64,000 nucleotides of DNA from Linanthus parryae (lineage: Eukaryota; Streptophyta; Magnoliopsida; Ericales; Polemoniaceae): contig JALGPY010000010.1 in the NCBI GenBank assembly GCA_023055425.1, positions 48,913,863 through 48,977,862 on the forward strand, in the 5' to 3' direction. Both the position numbers and the translations under genes were made by a program. Each line of letters starts with the position of its first letter. Position 1 is the first letter of the stretch. The notes under the pieces are model-generated. The model made no database searches. It saw only the letters and a program-made list of their open reading frames with translations, and had not been told where the DNA came from. Below are positions 54,489 through 64,000 of the stretch, piece by piece.

Positions 54489-55079
54489 TCGACACTTATT
54501 TAAAAATGTTTGCACGAAAAACTAATGTAGATTTTCGCCCTTCATAATAGCAACACAATACATACATATAACAGAGCGCAAGGCCATCAACAATACATAG
54601 TGTCCAAACATTAACCTTTGGTCACAACATAGCAAAAGGAGAAGAAGAAAAAAGGATCATTGAAATCAGACAAGCTAGGAAGTAGCTTAATGTCTTGTGA
54701 TTCCTATTCACGCCAAAGTGTGAGGCGAACGTAAAAACTATAAATGTCATGTACTAAATTTCAATTGTCACGAGTTCTTCTATTCATCTCGAGTGAATTG
54801 ATTTATAGGTAATGTGTTAACAATAATAATATTTCATAATTTGTAGAAATCGAGTAGTTTGTGTTCCTAATTTTTTAAAGAGGGGGGGGGGGGGGGTGGG
54901 ATATTATGAAAATTAATAAAACACGTGATACTCATCAAGATATGTCAGGATTTTGACTCCTGTGACAAACCCACCCCGACTGAGTCAGTTTTTTTTATCA
55001 CATTGCTCCCCCTCTCTCTAAGTCTTTCTCTTACAGGAGTTTGGTGCCTCACCACTCCTCTCATCCTCCCTTCATTAGT

Positions 55080-56222
55080 TGATGGAGGAGGACCATAACC
55101 CTGCGGCCATTGAATATGATTAGATGGATGACTCTCACCATCTGCACTTGATTCATCTATGGATCATTTGGATTCGATTGTGAAAAAAATAGAAGTGATC
55201 ATGGGAAAATACACCCCACGATCGATGATTCATCTGTGAAAATAGATCTATCCTCTATACTCGCAGATCTAGTGTCAAACCAGAATGAAAAAATGTATTT
55301 TAAATACCAAGTCAAAACTCAATTGAAGGAGGCCTTATGTAAAGTCATTCAAACAAAAGGCTTTTTTCTCAAAAATTTGTACTAATTTCCATCCTGATTT
55401 GTCCTCCTTTGATGATGAAGATGAAATGTCTGATGATGACGAGAATGAGAAAGGGGAGATCCCAGAAGATATTTTGCATATCCCAGAAGTGATATTCCTT
55501 AAAAATCTCAAAACCCATCGGAAGAGAAAACACAAAGATTGTCTAATTTTCAAACTTGTTGGCAAGGAAATCGGTTACCAAATCCTGTGTAATAGGGATA
55601 GATATCAGCGTAAGTTTAAAGGAAAGTTCCATTCTTTCAAAATTGATGAAAATATGTTCATTTAACAATTCGATCTTGATGAAGAGCGGTTCAAAGAGTA
55701 CTCGGGTGGCCCGTGGGTTATCCTTGATCACTACCTCACCGTGTAGAAATGGGTTCCTGATTTCTCTCCCTCGGTAGCTTCTTCAATCTCCACAGCCGTG
55801 TGGGTGAGATTGCCTAACCTTCCCTATGAAAACCTTAACGAGGTCTCAATAAACACGATTGATACAACTCTTGGTAGACCACTCAAAGTAGATATCAATT
55901 CTCTGGCGGGTTTGAGGGAAAGTTTGCTAGAATCTGTATTGAATTTTTTCCTGATAAACGTATAGTATCAAAATATAGGATTCGTGAAAAAGGGTTTCTG
56001 ATTGAGTATCAATACACTCAAATAAATTATTTTTACTGTGGCAGGGTGAATCATCAGAGAGATATGTGTCCCTTTCAGAAAGATAAGGAAGATGAAATGC
56101 AAGCAACAATTGTCGAAACCATTGGAGAGAAGAATCCTACATTGCTGGAGTACAACTTGGATCCCCCAGACTCTTCGGAGATCGCCTCCTCTAAGCACGA
56201 GAATGCCCATCAAGGAATCTAA
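55080..56222 (+). pseudogene. LINE-type ORF1 remnant (DUF4283 plus zinc knuckle)
   Basis: The second half reads as plant DUF4283: LVGKEIGYQIL, GGPWVILDHYLTV, AVWVRLPNLPYE, LGRPLKVDIN. After a one-base frameshift near 55915 it continues GKFARICIEFFPDK, then a CCHC zinc knuckle at 56028-56069. The first zinc ligand is lost: the codon at 56028-56030 is Tyr (TAT) where Cys is expected, while Cys 56037, His 56052 and Cys 56067 are kept. Stops interrupt it at 55663-55665 and 55744-55746. Upstream, an acidic stretch follows 55399 and other frame-shifted pieces lie at 55220-55385. Such proteins are nucleic-acid-binding ORF1 products of plant L1/RTE-like LINEs. No endonuclease or reverse transcriptase follows, so it is dead. 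Confidence 0.8.
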
Positions 56223-56848
56223 TCCGAACGGTACTGTTACCAGACACAATTAAAGAAACTTGGATTTAAAATAAACTTACTTTTATAGGTGGTACTTGTC
56301 CAACAATCCTCTAGGTGAAGACCAATTTCCCCAAACTCCCGCGTACCCTCCTTCCAAGTACAGAAGGAAGTGATGTCACGAAATAAGTTTATAACAACCA
56401 AGATAGACCTCGTAATGAAATATACATATACATATTTGAAAATGTATAACTTGTACTTGTAATACATATGTCCCAGTAACCTGACCCACATCAAATAGTA
56501 AAGGAAATGTTATACCAATAATTCCAAATACACAGTTACGACCAATCCATATTCATTTCCCATTCTTATACCATCCATTAATACACCAAGACAGAGTACA
56601 CCTTCAATGTACACACCCCCTACTGGATTGTCAGTCCAAAGAGTAGTACTAGTTTTCTACAGTCAGGAGCTAGCAATGTACCAACTAAACGCCCGTACAC
56701 CGGGTCCCATGAGTGTTCACCACCGCAATAGCTAGAAGTCCGCAGACTATGATGACCATACAATGGTCTAGGGTACATGAACCAGTTCTTAAACAAGTAT
56801 TAGCCATCATGAAAACTATTCATACTTACCTGATTCATGTGCATACAT
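56223..56848. other. Unrecognised segment inside the insertion
   Basis: No gene, RNA or repeat was recognised. A short tandem-like stretch rich in ATACATAT occurs near 56421-56435. Frames here are short and without known motifs. Confidence 0.5.
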
Positions 56849-57728
56849 AGATGTCCAAGATCAACCTTCCTATTATTCCATGATTTATGTATAGCTTACT
56901 CTTAGAAACATGCGTACATCCATTCTAGTATTCTTCAATAGTAAACAAGCATTCATATGCTTACCCGATAACCTGCAGAGTACTCCTTACTAGCGAGATT
57001 GATTTTTTATCCCGAAAACATAGACACATACAATTGTATAAATACTTATTAGAACACGTCCTTAGTAGTGAGGTACAATGCATATGTGATATCATCCTAG
57101 CTGTTTTGCCCAGAATGACTACTTGGCCCCTGAAATCTCAGCCTTATCGATAAAGCCTCTGATTGTTCATGAACCCCTCAATTATGCCTAATTAGCCAGT
57201 CTAATGAGTTACTAAGCCTGCAGTTTATTTACTTAAGATTAAAAACCAAGTTATAATTATTTACCCTCAAGTCCCTACAATTTATCAAAATTGATTTTAT
57301 GTTCCTGAACTCCTCAACCAAGTCTAACCACGCCCAGTAGTACGATGTCATCATTTTAACACTCTCAGGTAGTCATAGGGTTGAAAAATACATATTTTAA
57401 TTAATAATATTTAGACCCCTGAGGTTTAGCAAAATTGCAGTATGACCCCTAATAGTGGACTTGGTTAACCTTAACTTAAAGATGGCCTATTATGACTCCA
57501 GATAACCAGGTATGATAGCTCGATAAATCCTATACCATGATTTGACCCCATAACAACTTTATGTGAGAGTACAGTTTTGCCCCTCTTACATGTTGGGTTT
57601 TGATGCAGGTAACGCAGCAGAATAACAATAAATAATATTCATGATCAAAGCCCTCCACGGATCGCAGGGAAGCATTCATAACATGATAAGGGATAAACGC
57701 ATGGTTTACCTTAATTGGTTGTGTGATC
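56849..57728. repeat. Array unit 11, right part; array edge
   Basis: Unit homology resumes in register after the 2.4-kb insertion and continues to about 57,727. There the array units switch to other sequence, whereas here an LTR continues. Divergence from units 1-7 is clearly higher, with several indels such as the loss near 57308. No palindrome follows. Confidence 0.88.
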
Positions 57729-58790
57729 AGAACGTGGAATAATGTCCACGTCTCTACAAGTATCTACACCTAGGATTGCAAGCTGGAATCCTCTTCAGGT
57801 CTTTTTGAGTACGCGAAGAAGGAGGGCGAAGGATCACACAAAATGGAGCTGGTGGCCGGACAACCTAGGGAGGCCTTTGGGTAGGGGGCGGCCAACTTGT
57901 TTGGTCTCTCTCTACTTGCTTTGTTATTTCACTCAATAATGACTCTTGTGTGTGAAATAAAAGCTAGGACTCCCCTTATATAGTTAATAACTCCTTATTA
58001 ACTACATATTTTCCCCAATACCAATCCCCAACACATCTATGCCGCCCAACTAATAGAAATAGTCAGTGATCCTACAACCTTATGCCAAATTTTACAATGT
58101 TGTATTATCCATTTGTCTCCATATCAGGATTGGACACGAGACATAAGTGTCACCCTAGTATATCCAATCCATAGTTTCTCGATCCTAAAAATAGGCTTAT
58201 CTACACAGATAAGATCAATATCCCATATTGATTTATCAGAGTCTGGCTAGACATTCAATAAGAACTACCCCTCGAGTGGTCGTGGATATTTACTCCCATT
58301 ATGTAGCAGGGAAAAATCCTCTCTACATCACTACCATCTCTCAGATTGCTTCCTATCATGCCCAATTACTATCTTTATAGTTACCGAGTTATGGTGTAAC
58401 GTTGGATCATATAAAAACATGATATTTCACTACTAGAGTATCTAGTTACTTAACGTCTAAGGATTACAACACCATTGTCACTAAGAGAAACACTTGTGAC
58501 ATTAACATAATATATATGTATCCTTCTCATGATGGGTCAATCCAGTATGCCATTACTCCTAATGCATACCTATGTGTTAGACTTGATATCTCCATATCAA
58601 TCTACCCGCATACTAGTCTATGGTGATTGTCCTATTAATCAATATAATGGACTATGGATATTTAAGATAAACAACAATTTAAATATAATAAACTCATTAT
58701 ATTAAATATCTCCATAGATATAAATGAATATTCTAGCCAAAACAATGTTCATACTAAATATAGATTTCCTCTAGGGCATCTACTCCAACA
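57591..58790 (-). mobile_element. Solo LTR, 1,200 bp
   Basis: It begins TGTTGG and ends CCAACA, perfect 6-bp inverted termini typical of LTRs, exactly 1,200 bp apart. The flanks are TTACA and TTAAA, a possible 5-bp target duplication with one mismatch. The orientation is inferred as - because the TGTTGGAGTAGATGCC end resembles the usual 5' start of such LTRs. No primer-binding site, gag or pol lies on either side, so it is a solo LTR. The array units keep only its left 137 bp. Superfamily undetermined. Confidence 0.72.
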
Positions 58791-60008
58791 TTAAATAATT
58801 TGGTCAACTCAGGGTTTTAAGGAAATCAACTTGGTCAAATTTGACTGGTGGATTCAGAATTGCAATACAAAAAACTTTTCTAATGGTTGTGAAGGGTATA
58901 AGAGTCATTTGACTGTCAGACTAAAAGTTTAAGTTTGATTGAAATTAGCATAGATAGCCAACATCAGAGCTTATTTAGAAACAATTGAGGAAGAGTTTGA
59001 AAAAACGAAAGATAAGGTTTTGGAGATGGCTGGACAAGGGTTCCTGATCATATTTAAGCTCATGAAGACTTGAAGTATTCAGAAATATATAGCTGATCGG
59101 AGTTGGGAAATATCATGCAAATCTATATATTAAGCCAAATTTTCATGTTTTGACAGCTAAACATACAATTTTGGAGAAACTTTGACAAGAGTTGTAGGGA
59201 CACACAGGGCATTAGAGAGTGATATCTTTACATGAATCTGAAGAGCTAAGATTGAGGAACAAATATTTCAAAGTTTCAAATAATATTATCAAGCATGGGG
59301 GAACTTATAAGTGCTCAAAGTTTGAGAAAAGTGTTGGTCAAGAACATGGTTAAATTGCAGCACAAATTGCAGTGGATTCGGAGCAGATTTTAGACATTTT
59401 AGAGGATGTTTCGAAAGATCAAATAATGTTATAGTTACATAGTAACATGTAGATATTGCACAGGAAGAAGAATTATATCAAAACATACACAAACGAGGGA
59501 GATACAGTGGCCTGAATTTGGCCAGAATCATTGCATTAGGAATACTACCATGGTTCAATATATTTTTTCCAATAATTGGTGATTCTCCGGAGATTTAATC
59601 AGTGATTCAAAACAACTAACTAGCATATCGTTCAAGAGAAACACCCAAGGAATTCACAGATCTAGCAATGTTATCCACTCAAAATTCACAAATCCAAATC
59701 TTAATCCACCCACAAATTCAATATTATCCAAACTTACCAGAAAAGAGTTTGAATTCCAAACAGAAGCTTCAATGTACTAATTCATGTCGCAGAATAAGAA
59801 ATAGTAGAAGTACACATTCTTTTCATCTTCTCACAACAAATTTCATACATTTCTGTAGCTACTTTTCACACATTGGCACCTTTTCTTCAGAAAAATTTGA
59901 ATTCCAAGCATTCATATTTTCACAATAAATTTCATCTTTCTATCCTAAAGAGCTATAAGAGGTACATTTCTATAGCAACAAAAGAACCAAAAAGGTTCAC
60001 TACTTGAT
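58791..60008. other. Unrecognised intergenic sequence
   Basis: About 1.2 kb of AT-rich DNA without array homology or recognisable coding motifs. The part nearest 60,008 would be the 3' flank of the kinase pseudogene on the - strand. Frames such as 59668-59928 show no family features. Confidence 0.6.
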
Positions 60009-60739
60009 TTAGTAACCATTGATCATAATCCAATGTTCAAGTGAACAACATTCTTCATCTTCATCATCATCATCACCATCATCATCATAAATAACATCAT
60101 TCACACTCAGTCCACAATTTAAATTCACACCAGGTTTCATCCTCGGCACTGAAACCGCCGTCTCCCCGCCGCCGCCACCGTTGTTAAGGATGTGAAAAAC
60201 CGGCCTCATCATAGGCCTCCCTCGGCTATCCGTGTTCGTGCAGGTTAAACCCACAAGCAACATCTTCGTCCTTAAACTTACCATCCAACCTAGGATCAAC
60301 TGCCCCTACAACATCCCCCTCAGAATTAAATATTCAAACCGAATCAACCAAATTTGTCACCCTCTCGCCTCCCCCTTCCTCCTCCTCCCTTTCGGTAGTC
60401 CTCTTCCCACATGCCAGCTCCAGTATCACCACACCATAACTGAAAACATCAGTCATCTCAGTTGCTTTCCCATACTGGAGATACTCTGGAGCTAAGTAAC
60501 CCGTTTTCCCAACCGTTACCGTCGACACTGGGCTTTTTTCGTGGTCCATTACAATTCCCCAACCGTTACCGTTATCGTTTTCCCCAGCCTGGAATTAAAA
60601 TTCTTCTCCAACATTACATTCTTGATCTTCATATCTCTATGAATCACTTGAAACTCGCATTCTTGATGGAGATACGTCAAACCGTATGCCAACCCATTTG
60701 CAATCTGAAAGTATGTGAAATTATCCTCCCCGAACCTCT
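60009..60739 (-). pseudogene. Lectin receptor-like kinase (clade VIII-like) C-terminal kinase remnant
   Basis: Read on -, the kinase catalytic loop IHRDMKIKN (HRD at 60633-60641) is followed by GYLAPEYLQYGKATE (APE at 60484-60492), DVFSYGVVILELACGKR, VDPRLDGKF, LLVGLTCTNTDSRGRP and VPRMKPG. This is the order and wording of plant L-type lectin receptor kinases of clade VIII, membrane kinases thought to sense extracellular cues. It is dead: the DFG segment is replaced by a short disrupted stretch (about 60550-60580), TGA at 60334-60336 takes the place of a Trp, and a frameshift lies near 60280. The N lobe, transmembrane segment and lectin domain are absent from the window. An acidic Asp-rich tail (near 60050-60095) may be a codon-repeat expansion. 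A 14-bp motif (CCAACCGTTACCGT) occurs twice, near 60510 and 60559, suggesting a local duplication at the damaged DFG site. Confidence 0.82.
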
Positions 60740-60832
60740 GTATTGATAGAGATATATACCCAATTCATCCTAAACATAATGACAGATAAACCCCTATAAT
60801 TAAGCTATACTATAATTAGCTACGCTATTACA
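60740..60832 (-). mobile_element. Possible very short 3' LTR of the copia element
   Basis: Read on -, sequence starting TGTAATAGCG directly follows a G-rich polypurine-like stretch and the pol stop, and ends CAATACA just where kinase-like sequence begins. The ends form TGTA...TACA. At 93 bp (101 bp if started at 60840) this is short for copia, so it may instead be a truncated LTR. Confidence 0.4.
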
Positions 60833-61349
60833 CCCCCACAGTCGGAGTGGGAGAAGGATAAACGTTCAGACTGGAGCGGAACGTTTCAAATAACTGACGA
60901 GGCAGACCTTTGGTGATGATATCCGCATACTGAAAATCAGCGGGAATGTGAAGAACCCGAAGGTGGCCGAGGAAAACCTTTTCGTGAATAAAGTCAAGGT
61001 CAATCTCGATATGTTTCGTGCGTTAATGCTAAATGGGATTACCCGATAAGTATACGACACTAACATTGTCACAATAGTAGAGTGAGACCTTCGAAGGACG
61101 AACCTGGAGCTCGAGAAGAAGATTGTGAAGCCAACATAGCTCAGCAACAGCATTAGCAACACCACGGTACTCGGCCTCGGAAATAGAGCGAGAGACAGTA
61201 GCATGCCGTTTGGACAACCAGATGAGAAGGTTATCTCCGAAGAAAATGCAGAAACCAGAGGTTGAGCGGCGTGTGTCCGGGCAACCAACCCAATCCGCAT
61301 ATGTATATGTCATGAGACCTACAGAGGTAGTAGCAGATATGTGGAACCT
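60828..61349 (-). pseudogene. copia RNase H and pol C terminus
   Basis: YADWVGCPDTRRSTSGFC, IWLSKRHATVSRSISEAEYR and YYCDNVSVVYLSGNP are the copia RNase H signature. Stops follow at about 61020-61030. Downstream HIEIDLDFIHEKV, VLHIPADFQYADIITKGLP and a normal-looking stop at 60828-60830 complete pol. Confidence 0.92.
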
Positions 61350-62220
61350 TATCGAAACACGCGTTTAAACGAGCAAAAATGATGCTCTCGAGGATCGTGC
61401 ATAAAGAGGCAGATCTGCTGAACAACATAAGAGATGTCCGAACGAGTGAAGGTAAGGTAGTAAAGGTCCCGAACCCGTGGTGATTTTGAATCCAGTCTCA
61501 ACCGGAGTGCTAACGGGCTTACAGCCCACCATTGATGCACGCTCCAAAATCTCATAGGCATACTGACGCTGTGAGAGAACCATACCAAAAGCAATCCGAG
61601 TGAAATAAATGCCCAGAAAATGATGTAGACGTCCAAGATCGGTCATAGCAAACTCAGTCGAAAGCTGAGAGATAACCCGTTGCACAACTGTAGGAGAGGA
61701 CCTTCTAATGATGATATCGTCAACGTAGAGTAGGAGGTAGACAATATTTGATCACTGACTGTTGACAAACAGAGACACATCACATCTACAACTGGAGAAT
61801 CCCACAAAGCCGGTGAGAAAAGTAGCAAAGCGCTGAAACCACGCACGAGGTGCCTACTTAAGCCCATACAGGGACTTACGTAATCCACAGACATGATCCG
61901 GATGACGGGGATCCCGATAGCCCTCAGGTTGATGCATATACACAACCTCATCAAGATCACCATGTATGAATGCATTATTGACATCCAACTAACGAATAGA
62001 CGAAGCATGCGAGATAGCAATAGTGAGAACAGTGCAGATTGTGGCCGGTTAGACCACAGCGCTAGAAGAGTACCATCGTCTCGAAACTTGTGACGAAATA
62101 AAGAAAAGATCCCGAGGAATGTTCCGCCCAGACGGGCGACGAACCAACTCTCAAGTCTGATTCGTGATCATTGCCTCAAACTCATCATTCATTGCAGCTT
62201 TCCAGTGTGGGTCCGAAAGG
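61350..62220 (-). pseudogene. copia reverse transcriptase remnant
   Basis: Begins DPHWKAAMNDEFEAM, then [26 protein letters not shown] (followed by a stop), LLLYVDDIII with the catalytic YVDD at 61716-61727, LGRLHHFLGIYF and YAYEILERA. A frame change near 61480 leads to FTRSDISYVVQQICLFMHDPRE. Stops replace a Trp after ITNQT (62151-62153), a Gln in the LK-APRAWFQ box and another residue before SNIVYLL. Confidence 0.92.
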
Positions 62221-62639
62221 GCAGACACATGGAATTTGGGCAAGGGAAACAAAGTAGAGGGAGATTGAGCATGAAGGGTGAGACGGGAGATGGGTTTATG
62301 GATACCGTGCTGGGCTCGGGTTCTCATCTGAGGATAGAGAGGTGGAGCTGGTGGGTTAGGAGAGTCTGGTGCTGGAGACAGCGGGGAGACCGTGACAGGT
62401 GGGAAGGAAAGAGGTTGAGGAGGAGCCTGAAGTGGAGGAAGCTGAGGTGGTGTCGAGGCAGCACGAGGAGGTGCGGGCGGGTGACGAGTGTAGAGGGAAT
62501 GGTGGGGCAAGTCGAGAGGGAGAAGAGGGGTTGTGAGTATGACCGGACAAATCTATAGGAGGAAGACCATCGTCAGGGTCAGAGACACTATTCCCGAGAG
62601 GTTACACGGAACCTGATGTGGCAAATGGGAAGACATGCT
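62221..62639 (-). pseudogene. copia proline-rich linker between integrase and reverse transcriptase
   Basis: A Pro/Ser-rich low-complexity stretch (62300-62510), followed by the TRAQHGIHKP motif that normally marks the approach to copia reverse transcriptase. Confidence 0.75.
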
Positions 62640-63330
62640 CATCGAACGTGACATGACGAGAGACGTGATGCGACCAGTAGAGATGTCGAGAAATCGATAA
62701 CCACGATAGTTTGAAGGTAACAAAGAAACACACACCGAGTGGACCAAGGGGCAAGCTTTTGGGGAGACACAACAGTCAGATTAGGGTAACATAGACACCC
62801 AAAGGTACGAAGATGATCATATGTGGGAAGAAGATGATAGAGAATGGTGGTAGGAATATCACCGTTGAGAGCTTTGGTGGAAAGAATGTTGTGGAGAAAG
62901 ACATTAGTGAGAACAGACTCAACCCAGAAGCAAGGAGACATGAAGGTCCGAGAGAGGAGGGTACGAGATATTTCATTGATATGACGTATCATACGTTCGA
63001 CCTTGCCGTTTTGAGTAGACATTTGCGAATAAGAAAATCGAAAAACAAGGCCACTGGACTTGGCGAACGCATGAAATACAGAGTTATCGAATTACCCCCC
63101 CCCCCAAGGTGGCATTGAAAACTCTTGATGTCAAGAGAAAACTAGGTATGCACGTACGTGTGGAATTGTTTGAAGTGTGTGAAGGCATCCGATTTGAGTT
63201 TTAAAGGAAAAACACATATAAAATTAGAGTAATCATCAAGTAAGAGAATATAATACTTGAAATTAGATTTGCTAGAAACAGGGGATGTCCAAATATCACT
63301 ATGAATAATGTCAAACGGAGCCACATTACA
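62640..63330 (-). pseudogene. copia integrase core remnant
   Basis: It keeps the D-D-E residues: IHSDIWTSP, LLLDDYSNFICVF and, after a broken stretch with a poly-C/poly-G tract, STQNGKVERMIRHINE. Then follow FGCLCYPNL and the NYRGYRFLDIS box with a frameshift between them. A stop lies at 63142-63144. Confidence 0.9.
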
Positions 63331-63369
63331 ATAATGCGAAGGGACAAAGGGAAGGGAAGTCTAACGTGT

Positions 63370-63593
63370 TTGTTGAGTTGGCATGCATGGCACAATCCGG
63401 TCCGCTCAGTTTTAGTACAAGAAATGGAATTACTAGAGCTAAGTTGATCTAAGACGTGGCGACCAGGATGTCCGAGAAAATTGTGCCACACTGGGGCTGG
63501 AAGAATGACAAGAGGCTGGGCTGGAGAGGGGGACGGGGTGGAAATAAGATGATAGACGTCCCATGAACTATTGCTCCGAAGTAAAAGGGTCCC
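63370..63593 (-). pseudogene. copia GAG-pre-integrase zinc-finger domain
   Basis: WHNFLGHPGRHVLDQL then LCHACQLNKHVRLPF: the His-x4-His and Cys-x2-Cys ligands of the integrase N-terminal zinc finger are all present. The frame breaks just after RLPF. Confidence 0.88.
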
Positions 63594-63960
63594 CTAGTGA
63601 AGGCCATTCACAAAAAAGCCACTCGGGTCAAACTCAATAGAGACATTATTATCAATGGTGAACTGACGGACATAGACAAGATTTTTAATGATGTTTGTAG
63701 CAAGAAGAACATTTTTGATGTGTACGGGATGGGCTAGGGTAGTAACGCTCTGCTGACTGGAACCGCACACTGGAATGTGCATCCCATTACCGACCATCAT
63801 ATTAGAAATTGGAGAACTTGATGAGACAGAGGAGATAGTACCAGTCTGAGATGTGAGATGAGAGGAGCCCCAAAGTCAATGTACGAAATCTTATCCAGAG
63901 CATTACGGGTCATGCCAGCAAGTTTCGAAGTCGGAGTAGAGGGAGACAAATCCGCATTGG
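63594..63960 (-). pseudogene. copia protease remnant
   Basis: The active-site region reads YIDFGAP (Asp codon 63875-63877) where copia proteases have D-(S/T)-G-A, so the Ser/Thr is Phe. A frameshift near 63855 separates it from MMVGNGMHIPVCGSS and VRQFTIDNNVSIEFDPSGFF, the standard sequence between protease and GAG-pre-integrase. A stop ends the frame at 63594-63596. Confidence 0.8.
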
Positions 63961-64000
63961 CAGCAAGAACCCATGAATGCTGAGGAGGTCTCGGACCAAG

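Larger units (their letters stand above)
54489..56848. mobile_element. 2.4-kb insertion in the last array unit
   Basis: Array homology stops at about 54488 and resumes in register at about 56849, so this block was inserted; about a dozen unit bases are lost at the junction. It contains a G15 tract (54882-54896) and a LINE-type ORF1 pseudogene at 55080-56222. The final ~620 bp (56223-56848) are unrecognised. No terminal repeats or target-site duplication were found, so it may be a 5' fragment of a LINE plus other DNA rather than one element. Confidence 0.7.
1..57728. repeat. Tandem array of a ~5.3-kb unit, about 10.5 copies
   Basis: The same ~5.3-kb sequence recurs head to tail. A fixed landmark (the SINE-like A-box segment) falls at 3380, 8661, 13966, 19238, 24526, 29826, 35126, 40430, 45738 and 51033, so the mean spacing is about 5,295 bp. 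Units differ by scattered substitutions and small indels, so they are real diverged copies. The array is already in progress at position 1 and ends near 57,728, after an insertion in the last unit. No unit contains a convincing long open frame; the frames of 60-107 codons are translations of repeat sequence. Satellite-like amplification by unequal exchange or rolling-circle insertion is an inference. Confidence 0.97.
60828..64000 (-). mobile_element. Decayed Ty1/copia retrotransposon, partial (5' part beyond the window)
   Basis: On the - strand the domain order is protease, GAG-pre-integrase, integrase, reverse transcriptase, RNase H, which defines Ty1/copia. Gag and the 5' LTR lie beyond 64000. 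Numerous stops and frameshifts split pol, and an 11-C homopolymer (63095-63105) sits where the integrase should have a GGEF-like motif. It is not autonomous. Its base composition is clearly more GC-rich than that of the array. Confidence 0.95.

Noticed and set aside
1..57728. Ribosomal intergenic spacer or rDNA array
   Set aside because: No rRNA-like sequence occurs in any unit, and the units contain transposon pieces and a palindrome instead.
1..57728. CRISPR-like or prokaryotic repeat system
   Set aside because: The unit is kilobases long and the surrounding elements are plant retrotransposons.
57591..58790. 5' LTR of a complete retrotransposon
   Set aside because: There is no primer-binding site, gag or pol on either side and no second copy of the LTR within the window, so a solo LTR is the better call.
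62205..62558. Plus-strand frame of 117 codons over the copia linker
   Set aside because: It is antisense to the proline-rich linker, whose low complexity suppresses stops on both strands.

Overview
The window looks like plant nuclear, non-genic DNA, probably from an angiosperm. Evidence: a plant-type lectin receptor kinase pseudogene, a Ty1/copia element, a LINE ORF1 remnant of the plant DUF4283/zinc-knuckle type, tRNA-derived SINE-like segments and a solo LTR. No intact conventional protein-coding gene was found. The species cannot be named from the sequence.

Positions 1 to about 57,730 are one tandem array. A visibly AT-rich unit of about 5.3 kb is repeated head to tail about ten and a half times. 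The array runs off the left edge and ends at the right in a damaged terminal unit. Units measure 5,271 to 5,307 bp where intact. Each unit has two parts. The first is an imperfect inverted repeat of about 3 kb, with arms of about 1.48 kb meeting at a short AT-rich centre. The second is a non-palindromic part of about 2.3 kb. Each arm carries one SINE-like copy, so every unit holds a + copy and a - copy facing each other about 1.4 kb apart. Around the palindrome centre, each arm has a TATA-like box followed about 70 bp later by an ATG and a short lysine-rich reading frame, so the centre resembles a divergent promoter pair. The non-palindromic part contains a diverged third copy of that module and a 137-bp truncated end of an LTR.

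Units 1 and 3 are nearly identical, and units 2 and 4 share their own variants, giving a local dimer of about 10.6 kb. Units 8 to 10 carry a different set of variants. The terminal unit has two deletions, a 2.4-kb insertion (54,489-56,848) holding the LINE ORF1 pseudogene, and then the full 1.2-kb solo LTR (57,591-58,790) whose first 137 bp are what the array units retain.

From 58,791 to about 60,000 nothing is recognisable. A broken C-terminal kinase segment like lectin receptor kinase clade VIII lies on the - strand at 60,009-60,739. It directly abuts a decayed Ty1/copia element on the - strand (60,740 to beyond 64,000). That element keeps protease, GAG-pre-integrase, integrase, reverse transcriptase and RNase H remnants and a possible very short 3' LTR.

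The most notable structure is the array itself: a multi-kilobase satellite-like repeat in which every unit can fold into a giant hairpin with promoter-like sequence at its apex.
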